A stretch of 64,000 bases of DNA from the NCBI GenBank assembly GCA_016795485.1, contig JAEUHM010000046.1, forward strand, positions 222,467 through 286,466, written 5' to 3'. Below, one piece after another: positions 8,570-17,400 of this stretch. A model generated the notes under the pieces. It was not told the DNA's origin, did not search any database, and was given only the letters and a program-made list of their open reading frames with translations. The stretch's first letter is position 1; each line of letters begins with the position of its first letter. The DNA is from Verrucomicrobiaceae bacterium (GTDB lineage: Bacteria; Verrucomicrobiota; Verrucomicrobiia; Verrucomicrobiales; Verrucomicrobiaceae). Position numbers and translations under genes: made by a program.

Positions 8570-9934
8570 ATGTCAGCACCACTTACCCGACGAGAAATCC
8601 TCTCGCGCTCCGGCCTTGGGCTAGGAGTGCTCGGGCTTGGACTCGCACATAGCGCTGCGACCACCACGAGGCCTCATCGACCAGCAAAAGCACGGCGAAT
8701 CATCCATTTCTTCCTCAACGGTGGGCCGTCTCACGTGGACACCTTTGACCCCAAGCCCGCCCTTCTCAAACATGAAGGTAAACCGGTTCCAAACCATCGA
8801 CTCACCGAGCGAAAAACTGGCGCGGCCTTCCCTTCTCCATTCAAGTTCCAGCGCTACGGTCAGAGCGGCATTGAAGTCAGCGAGCTGTTCGCAAAGACAG
8901 CGACACACATCGATGACATCGCCGTGATTCGCTCCATGTATGCCCAGGTTCCCAATCATGAGCCGTCCCTAATGCTCATGAACTGCGGAGACTCCATCCA
9001 ACCGCGCCCAAGCCTCGGTGCTTGGTTGACTTACGGCCTCGGCAGCGACAATCGAAACCTACCGGACTTCATTTCCATGTGCCCGGGCGGGCTTCCCATC
9101 AAAGGAACTGAGAACTGGCAAGCCGCCTTTCTGCCAGGTGCGTTTCAAGGCACCTACATCGACTCTAAACAGAGTAGTGTCGATCAACTCATTGAAAACA
9201 TCCGCAGCCCCCATGCCACACTTGAAGTGCAAAGGAGGCAGCTCGACTTTCTTTTGCGCATCAACAATGCCCACAAGCAATCCCGGCACGACCCACGGCT
9301 CGAAGCACGCATCGACTCATTCGAGTTGGCCTTTCGCATGCAAACGGAAGCCGCCGATGCCTTCGACGTGACTCGCGAGCCCAAACACATCCGTGAGCTC
9401 TACGGAGATACCATTCACGGAAGACAGACGCTCATCGCACGTCGCTTGATCGAGCGAGGCGTACGAATGGTCCAACTCTGGCATGGCGCGGGACAACCCT
9501 GGGACAATCACGACAACATCGAGACCAAACATCGGCAACTCGCAGCAGAAATCGACCAGCCCATTGCTGCACTTCTCCACGATCTCAAGCAACGCGGACT
9601 TCTCGATGAAACCATCGTTCTTTGGGGCGGCGAGTTTGGCCGCACCCCTACCGTGGAGCTAGCTGGAGGCCAATCCAAGCTCGGCCGCGACCATAATCAC
9701 TACGGATTCACCGTCTGGATGGCAGGCGGAGGAATCAAAGGCGGGACCACTTATGGCGCTACAGATGAACTTGGCTTTGCCGCCGAGAAACACGCCGTAA
9801 GTATCCACGACCTCCACGCCACCATTCTACACCTCATGGGTCTCGATCACGAACAGCTAACCTACCGCCACGGAGGCCGCGACTTCCGCCTCACCGACGT
9901 CTACGGAGAAGTCATCCGCCCGATCTTGGCGTGA
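8570..9934 (+). CDS. DUF1501 protein with Tat signal
   Basis: A 454-residue exported protein of the DUF1501 family (alkaline-phosphatase/sulfatase-like fold), abundant in Planctomycetes and Verrucomicrobia and usually paired with DUF1549/DUF1553 cytochromes. Seen: an N-terminal twin-arginine signal (TRREILSRSGLG followed by a hydrophobic stretch), FFLNGGPSHVDTFDPKP, GAWLTYGLGSDNRNLPDF, LIERGVRMVQLWHGAGQPWDNHD, LWGGEFGRTPTVE and a C-terminal DLHATILHLMGLDHEQLTYRHGGRD. The ATG at 8570 follows GGAGAAAGG directly and starts the Tat signal. Unlike the second copy (30314-31741), no cytochrome partner is adjacent. Confidence 0.9.
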   Translation: MSAPLTRREILSRSGLGLGVLGLGLAHSAATTTRPHRPAKARRIIHFFLNGGPSHVDTFDPKPALLKHEGKPVPNHRLTERKTGAAFPSPFKFQRYGQSGIEVSELFAKTATHIDDIAVIRSMYAQVPNHEPSLMLMNCGDSIQPRPSLGAWLTYGLGSDNRNLPDFISMCPGGLPIKGTENWQAAFLPGAFQGTYIDSKQSSVDQLIENIRSPHATLEVQRRQLDFLLRINNAHKQSRHDPRLEARIDSFELAFRMQTEAADAFDVTREPKHIRELYGDTIHGRQTLIARRLIERGVRMVQLWHGAGQPWDNHDNIETKHRQLAAEIDQPIAALLHDLKQRGLLDETIVLWGGEFGRTPTVELAGGQSKLGRDHNHYGFTVWMAGGGIKGGTTYGATDELGFAAEKHAVSIHDLHATILHLMGLDHEQLTYRHGGRDFRLTDVYGEVIRPILA

Positions 9935-9974
9935 GCACAAGTGGTTTGCGCCCCCCATTTACCAAACGCTTCCA

Positions 9975-10625
9975 CTAAGCCGGACTGAGTGTGAGTTGGA
10001 CTTCTTTGGGCTCGGGGCTTGCAGGTTGGGCGGGCTCGCTGGGGAGTTCCACGCGGCGGAGTTCTTGGGCGTTGGGAAGTTCCTCGACGCTGCGGATGGC
10101 GAAGTGCTCCAGGAACGCTTCTGTCGTTCCGTAGAGGAGCGGTTTGCCAGGCAGTTCAGCCCGCCCTTCAATTTTGACCAACCCCCTGTCTACGAGTTGC
10201 TGCACCATGGCGTCAACCGAGACGCCGCGGACGGCCTCAATACCTGCTTTGGTGATAGGCTGGCGGTAAGCAATGATTGCGAGAGTCTCGAGAGCCGGTT
10301 GGGAGAGTCTTTGGGGTTTCTTGCCGGGATAAAGAGAGCGGCACCAATCGGCATATTGAACTTGGGCGCATAGCCGCCAGCCATTGGAACGCTCCGCAAT
10401 GGTAAATGAGTGGCCTTCCTTCTCGTAGTGATGGATCAACTGCTGCACGGCTGCCATGACTTGCTCCTCAGTGACCTCCGCAAGGGGTTTGGCAGCTTCA
10501 GCATCGTCGTCTCCTGATTCGACAATATCTTTGGCATTCTCACGGATGGCCCGCACCATGTGCTCGACGCTGAGGGGTTCCTGATAAGAGAAAAGAAGGG
10601 CTTCTACGATTCGGATCAGTTCCAT
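9975..10625 (-). CDS. scpB: Segregation and condensation protein B
   Basis: The 216-residue ScpB subunit of the SMC-ScpAB condensin. Seen: a winged-helix start (IRIVEALLFSYQEPLSVEHM), then GWRLCAQVQYADWCRSL, LSQPALETLAIIAYRQPITK, VRGVSVDAMVQQLVDRGLVKIEGRAELPG split over the second wing, and LYGTTEAFLEHFAI. A proline-rich tail follows. It is read in the same direction as, and just downstream (30 bp) of, the zinc-ribbon gene, so the two probably share a transcript. Confidence 0.95.
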   Translation of the reverse strand: MELIRIVEALLFSYQEPLSVEHMVRAIRENAKDIVESGDDDAEAAKPLAEVTEEQVMAAVQQLIHHYEKEGHSFTIAERSNGWRLCAQVQYADWCRSLYPGKKPQRLSQPALETLAIIAYRQPITKAGIEAVRGVSVDAMVQQLVDRGLVKIEGRAELPGKPLLYGTTEAFLEHFAIRSVEELPNAQELRRVELPSEPAQPASPEPKEVQLTLSPA

Positions 10626-10654
10626 GTTCTAATGATGGCGGTGGAAAGGTAGTG

Positions 10655-11356
10655 TCAGGCAAAGTAGAGGACGCGCCCACATTGCTCACAATGGACGAGG
10701 TGGTCGTTTGCCTTGAGTTCAGTGAGGGTGGCGGTGACCAATTTCATGTGGCAACCCCCACAGATGCCATTTTCGACAGGAACTACTGCTGCATTGCCCT
10801 TACTTTTCATGAGGCGGTCGTAGAGGCTGAGATCGCCACTATCCACGGCAGCAGCCAAAGTAGCGCGATCTGCGGTGATCTCGTCGATGCGTGCTTTGAG
10901 ATTGATTCCGCGCTCTTCGAGTTGGGCGATTTCTTCATTCACTCGGGCTGTGGTAGCCGCAAGCTTAGCTGCTGCCGCCTTGTGCACTTCCTTGGCTGCT
11001 TCCAACTGCTCCATGAACTCAATCTCTTTATCCTCGAGTCCACGAACTTCGTTTTGGTAGCGGATAACCTCATTTCCCAGGGCTTGGAACTCCTCGTTTT
11101 TCCGGGTCTCAAACTGCTGGTCTTGAAGGCGCTTGATGGTGTTCTGCCGGGTCTGGATGTCGATCTCAACGTTCTTGATCTTGACTTCGATCTCCCTGAC
11201 ACCCGTGAGTGCGGCCTCGGTGGCTGCGGTGTCATCTGCGAGTTGCAGTTTAGCCCTTTGCTGGAGCACCGGTACGTCCTTGAGGTCCTTCGTGAGGCCT
11301 CGGAGGCGCTGATCACGCTCCTGGAGTTGAAGGAGAGAGGCGATGGAGGGAAGCAT
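10655..11356 (-). CDS. CdsZ-like coiled-coil C4 zinc-ribbon protein
   Basis: A 233-residue cytosolic protein of the DUF164/CdsZ type: a long heptad-rich coiled coil (about residues 10-170) followed by a C4 zinc ribbon made of NGICGGCHMKLV and HCEQCGRVLYF. Family members are widespread and the chlamydial homologue has been described as a T3SS chaperone-like protein, but the general role is not settled. It is read toward scpB, 30 bp apart. Confidence 0.9.
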   Translation of the reverse strand: MLPSIASLLQLQERDQRLRGLTKDLKDVPVLQQRAKLQLADDTAATEAALTGVREIEVKIKNVEIDIQTRQNTIKRLQDQQFETRKNEEFQALGNEVIRYQNEVRGLEDKEIEFMEQLEAAKEVHKAAAAKLAATTARVNEEIAQLEERGINLKARIDEITADRATLAAAVDSGDLSLYDRLMKSKGNAAVVPVENGICGGCHMKLVTATLTELKANDHLVHCEQCGRVLYFA

Positions 11357-11497
11357 GAGCGAGTAAGGTCTGGGCAGGTTGGATGAACGGGAAACGGAAG
11401 AGAGTTAGAACCGCTAACGGGCGGTGACAAGTGGGCAAATGCCTACCGTGAAAGGGTCACCTCCCTCTGGCATAGGCGTTTTGTCCTCAAAATGGCC

Positions 11498-14400
11498 TCA
11501 ACGGGTCACTTTGACCTGCATAAACCGCTGCTGACCAGAACTCACGGGCACATTGTCCCGTACGACGAGTTGGGTCGGGGTGTTCACTTCCACGATGAGG
11601 CCATTACTGCTCCAACTGGCCAAATCACTGCACGCCTGGACCTCAAATGTCACATCGGTCGCGGCTGGGTTCTTGGGAATAGATATTCTGAGATACTGCT
11701 CGCCGCTATTAGCAGCAAGACTTGCCACTTGAGGATTCGCCTGCGAGATGGTGCCATTGCTTCCAATCGCATATTCCAAAAGGTTAAGCATTCCATCCCC
11801 ATCGGCGTCCAGATAGGCTTCCGCGAGCGGGTCATTCTCGTTCCCGACATTGTTTTGGTCCAACCACTGAGCAAACGGACTGAGCCAAGTGGTGAACGTG
11901 TGGTCGCGATAGGTCTTAATGCTGGAATCATCCGCCATAAGACGGACCGTGAACTGTCCGCTCCCTCCAGCAGTGGCCGTGGTATCGGTCAACGCTGGGT
12001 TAGCAAAAACAAGGCTGCCGGGGCCACCAACGAGGCTCCACTGGGTCATGAGGCTCACGGGGGTGGGGAAATCATCGTCTGTGACTGTTCCGTCGAGGTT
12101 CACTGCGGCATAGTTTGCGGTAGAGCCGACAGTCACGTTGGGAGCCTTGTTGAGCGGCATAATGCTGAGATTGCTAAACTGCGCGGTATTGAGCACACCT
12201 GCCGTTCCACCTGCGTTATCCACGGCAAAACCAACGAGCACATTGGGCGACATGATGATCGTCCGTGGCGACCCAAGCTGCACCCAGGTGCCAGGATTGC
12301 CTCCTGAATCAGGGGCATGAAAGGCTGTGATCAGGTTTCCCTGCCGGATGAGACGCATCCAGCGAACCTTGCCAGTGAAACTCGGCACACCACCGGTGCC
12401 TCCACTTGCGACTGAACGCCAAATGTAACCACTAAATGAACCCGTCGGAATCCGCCCGAGGTGCACATAGCCTGCCGAGTTGTCCATGCTTTCGCGAATC
12501 ATGATGCCGGATTTGGCGCTCAACGCCCCACTCGTCGCATCAACATGCTTTGCAGTGACCATCACATCCCCGCTATATTGCCAGCCATAGAACGCGCCGT
12601 TACTGTCCATGCCGTCAGCCGCTGCTATGGTGTAAGTAGTGCCATTGAATGCATAGGTTGCCTGTGTGCTAGGCGCTGTGCCGAAGTTCTCACTCACCAA
12701 TGCCGCACCGCTTGGAGCGGGTGTGAGTGATACATTATCAAAGCTCGCCGTGCTGATGTTCGCTGCCGTAGAACTGTTACCAGTCGCCACGATGCCAGCC
12801 TGAGAAACAGTGTTGATCAATGAGACCGTGGTTGTACCCAAGACATTCCATGTGCCAGGCGAGCCACTAGCGTCCGCAGCATAGGAGGCCGTGACGAGGC
12901 CGGATGTGGCGTTGCGTTCAAGCTTCAGCCAAATGGGCAAGGCAAGGCTCGCTTGGCTGGCAGCAACGCTGTCGTTGGTGCTGACAGTGGTGCGGGCCCG
13001 CAGTTCAATCGTTCCTGCCGAGTTGATCGCGAGCAATGCGCGATTGCAGCTTCGGTTGAGACTGTCACGAATCGTTACGCCAGCCGAAGGAGACGTGGCG
13101 GGCCCTGTGAGAGTGGTGACACGAGCGGTAACGCTGGCATCTCCAGTCATCTGCCGTGCCATTATGTGAGCGCTGTCCCCAGTCACTCCCGCATGCCCAG
13201 CACCCATGCCTGTCAGAACGTAACTTCCACCCACTTGGGCACTTTGCCCTCTCTGCTGAGTGGTTGGACCCATATCCTGAGCAATCCAGCCAGCGGGATT
13301 GATTGAAGAACCAACAATGACGGTCACTTGATCGCTAACAGTGAACTGGGTGTCGGTAGCTGAGAACTTCAAAACATAGACGCCATCCTGACTGAACGTA
13401 ACGGAACTCGTAAGGGCGCTCGGTGTGGCAAAGGTAGCTGTGCCAGGACCACTTGTCTGACTCCAATTAGTGATCAGACCAGCTGGTTGCCCATCATCGG
13501 TTGCCGTAGCACTGACCACAATCCCCTGCCCCGATGCCACCAAACCACCGTTGGCATTCGGTGTCTCGATGGTGATCACCGGTGGATAGTCGTTATCCTC
13601 AATGACCACTTCCGCATACCCTGCACCCCCGATGGTGAAACTGCCGCTAATGGTGACCAACACCGTCTCATTTCCTTCGCTCAGACCATCATTAACAGGC
13701 GTTACGGTGAGGATCTTCTGGGTCTCGTTTGCAGCGAACGATACCGGAGACGCCAAAGCCGTGAAATCGCTTCCACTTGTAGCCGTTCCGCTCACCGCAA
13801 GGGTCACCGAGACAGTCGTGGTGAGCGCATCGACCCGAGTCAGGCGGAATGTAGCTGTATTGCCAGCCGTTTCGGAGCCCACAGCGTCCAGCGCCTCGAT
13901 CGTGATGGTGCTGCGATCATTGTCGAGGATGCTTACCGTGGCGCTGCTCGGTGAACCAACGGTATAGTTCGCATTGGCGCTAATGGTTAAGATAACCGTC
14001 TCCGTGCCTTCGTTCGTGGAATCATTGACCGGAGTCACTGGAATAACCACCGATGTCTCACCCACAGGGATGGTAGCAGTCGTGGAAATGCTTGTGTAGT
14101 CGGTGCTGTTCGCGGCAGTGCCAGAGCGGCTCAAGGTCACAGCGAGGCTTGAGGTGGTAGAACCCGTGCGGCTGACAGTGAAACTACCGGGATCAAGGCC
14201 TGCTTCAGCCGCTGAGGCGTCTGTGGCGACGATGGTAACGACTGGCTTGTCGTCGTTTACAATCGTGAAGGTGTGAGCACTGCTTGAGGTGAGCGTGCAG
14301 CCCACTGGGTTACTGAGGCCGAGCACTATGGTTTCATCTAGTTCATCATCAGCCTCGTCAGTGATGGACAATGTAATGCTCTTGGTCGTTTCTCCCGCAG

Positions 14401-17400
14401 CGAACGTGAGAGTGCCAGACGCGAATGCAAAGTCGACTCCCTGAGTGGCTGTGCCTCCCGTCAGCGCGTAATCCACGGCAACAGCCGATGTTGCAGGCTC
14501 ACTTAGCGAGACAAAGATCTCCTGACTCCCTGCAACACCCTCTGCCAATGAAGTGCTAGTCTGAGCAAAACCAACAAAGGGCAAGGCCGAAGCAACGTCG
14601 TCATCATCGATCACATACGTAAAGGTCGTGGTCGCGCCCAAAGACGAAGCTGTTGGGCTGTGGAGCTTCACTGTCACCGACTCGTTTGGTTCCGGGATGG
14701 TATCGTTATGAATCGTTAGGTTGATGTTCTTGGTCTGCTCCAGGTTATTGAAGGTCAGAACGCCATTGGCCAACGAGAAGTCCAAGCCGCTACCAAATGC
14801 GTTCGTTACGCTCGTACCGCGTGAAATGAACTCATGCTGAGCATTCGCTACCATGCCTGAATAGGCTGAGATCGACCGGTGGCTGTGTAGTTCACGGGCC
14901 ATGACACCGGCTTGCGCGTTAGCCGCACCTCCGGACTGCGATACGATCCTAGCGACAAGATCAAAGTCACCCGTCAGGGTTGTTGCAACGAAATGACACT
15001 CGTCATCAGTGCCACCAATCTGTGCTCCAGAACCAATGACCGTGTAAGTGCCACTGACGTTCGAGTCACTGCCTTGAGCATTCACGTAACCAATCGTGCG
15101 TCCAACCAGACCTGTAACGGGGTTCCCATCGAGTGTGACGTTGTCGAACACCGCTGTCGTGAGTGCGCCGTCAGACCGTGCACTCACCGCAAGCCCCGCC
15201 TGAACGTCCAAGCCCATAGGAATCACGCGTGCCGTTGTCGTTTGCGCCCAGGTGCTGCCATCGACGGATGAATAGGCGGCGAAAGTATCTCCCACGCGTG
15301 TCAGCCTCGTCCAGTAGGGTCGAATGACCGATGTCGTCGCACTTGCTGCATTGCCGCTTGTAGCGAGGCGATAGATCGCACGATTCACACCTGCCTTTTC
15401 GGCTAGACAGGTGAAGTGACGCGAGCCGGTAGCCGTCGATTCGCGTATGGTCACACCTGCACGTGAAGTGGTATTGCCATTGGCAATGCTCACCACCCGA
15501 GCAGTGATCACGCAATTAACCGAGTTGGCTATCGGCATGGACACATAGCAGCCGTTGTCTGACGTGCTTGAGGTCGAAAGACCAGCGCCACCCGCGTTCA
15601 GCGTATAAACCCCTGATGCAGCACTGCTCGTGCTCGCTGGGCTGGTGGTGCCCACACTTCCAAACGTTGTGGCTCCAGGACTTCCGCTGTCGAGACCTGT
15701 GACGGTGAAGTTGTCTACAGTGGCCACACAACTGACTCCAGACGTAGACGACATGCCCATGATGCCGACGGTGTAGGACGTGGATGACATGGCAATCGTT
15801 TGCGTTGAGCCAACTTGCTTCCAATTGACGCCATCCGTCGAGTGGAACGCGCTGAACGAGCTGCCCTGCCGAATCACTCGTGTCCAATAAGGCAGCGCGG
15901 GCACTGTGTTCGTGGTCGTGGTTGAAGCACGTGCGCCCGTATCAACACTGTAGGCCACCGTGGTGACACCGGCTGAAGGTGTCGCCAGAGACACGGGGAT
16001 CGACACAGAACTCACACTTTCTGGGCCATGTGCTCCAGCAAGATCAAACGCCACGGTGTTACCTCCAGAGTCGTTGTCGTCCATGAACAATGTCGCATCC
16101 GGCGTCTTCCCATAAGCACCTGGCTCCAGATGGAAAACAATGGTCTCCGTGCCTTCAAGATCACCATCATCGGTGCCTGTAGTCGTCAGTGAAACATCCG
16201 CACCTGATGCAGCACTAGGTATGGTGAGCGTGCCAGTGCGAGTAACGTCGTCAAAGGTGACCGAGGCCGATGTTGTCACATTGTAGTCCGTCCCTGGCGT
16301 TGCGGTGCCATTCAGAGCGAAGTTCACCACCAATGAACCTGTCGTAGAGCCTGTGCGAGACACGTAAAACTTAAATGGAGACGTCGTGGCAGCTTCTACG
16401 ATTCGATTGGTCACACTGCCGCCGTTACTGATCTGCCCATCCACCCACACCGTAGGCTGCTCGTTGTCTCGAAGCCAAAGGCTAGCCGTGCTATTGGGTC
16501 CGTAGAGGCTGATAGCTGGGTCTGAAGTCAATGTGCATACCACACTCTCAATGTCCTCTGCTGAAGTGTCATTGACGGGAACGATCGTGATAGTGCCGGT
16601 AGCAGCGGCGGCAGTGGAACCGGTGATGACGATCGTTCCTGTGCCTGTGCTCGTGTTGAAACTACTGCCAGCGGGTGAAGCAGGTAGCGTGACCGTGTAG
16701 TCGCTGGTGAGGGTCGCCGTGCCGCTGAGTGTAAATGGAACACTCACCGTGCCAACAACACTCGTTTTCACCGAAACTACAAAGGCGCCTGAAGTCCCGC
16801 CTTCAATCGCCATCGTCGTTGGCACTACCTCTGCATAGGCAGGATTCGATGCAGCAGCACCGTCATTGATCGTCACGAGTCCAGAAGTAGTCGCCCCGAG
16901 TCGATAGTCGGTAGGACCAGCACCCAACTGCAACAAAACCTGTTCGGGAGTCTCACCAAATCCATCCCAACGAGGCAAGATGGTGATCGTTGCCGTGCTT
17001 GAGCCCGCAGGAATCGTCAGCACACCCGGCAGCGCTTCAAAGTCTACTCCGTGCAATGCTGGAACCCCAGTCGACGGACTTCCAGCCAGTGAGTAATACA
17101 CCGTTAGAGGTGAAGTCGTATCTCCGCTGCGTGTGACGAGATAAGTGGCGGTATCCGGTGCATTTCCCGGCACAGCGAGATCAATTTCTTGGCTAGAGCC
17201 ATCAGTGATGGTCAACGTCACGGTGTTCGTGTCATCATCAAACAAGCTAGCTGTCCCCGTCTGTGCACTTGTATCCATGACATACACAGCAGCATTGGCT
17301 GATATCGTGAGGGTCACGGTTTCCATCGGCTCAACCAATGAATCCTGGAGCATGGTGATGTTGACTGGCGCACTGCTGCTTCCCGCCGGAATGCTCACAC

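Noticed and set aside
8179..8667. N-terminal extension of the 2-hydroxyacid dehydrogenase
   Set aside because: The extension has no family similarity and runs antisense to the DUF1501 gene; the internal ATG at 8178 matches family starts.
10652..11386. 244-aa rightward open frame opposite the zinc-ribbon gene
   Set aside because: The leftward frame has a clear coiled coil and C4 ribbon; the other is its antisense.
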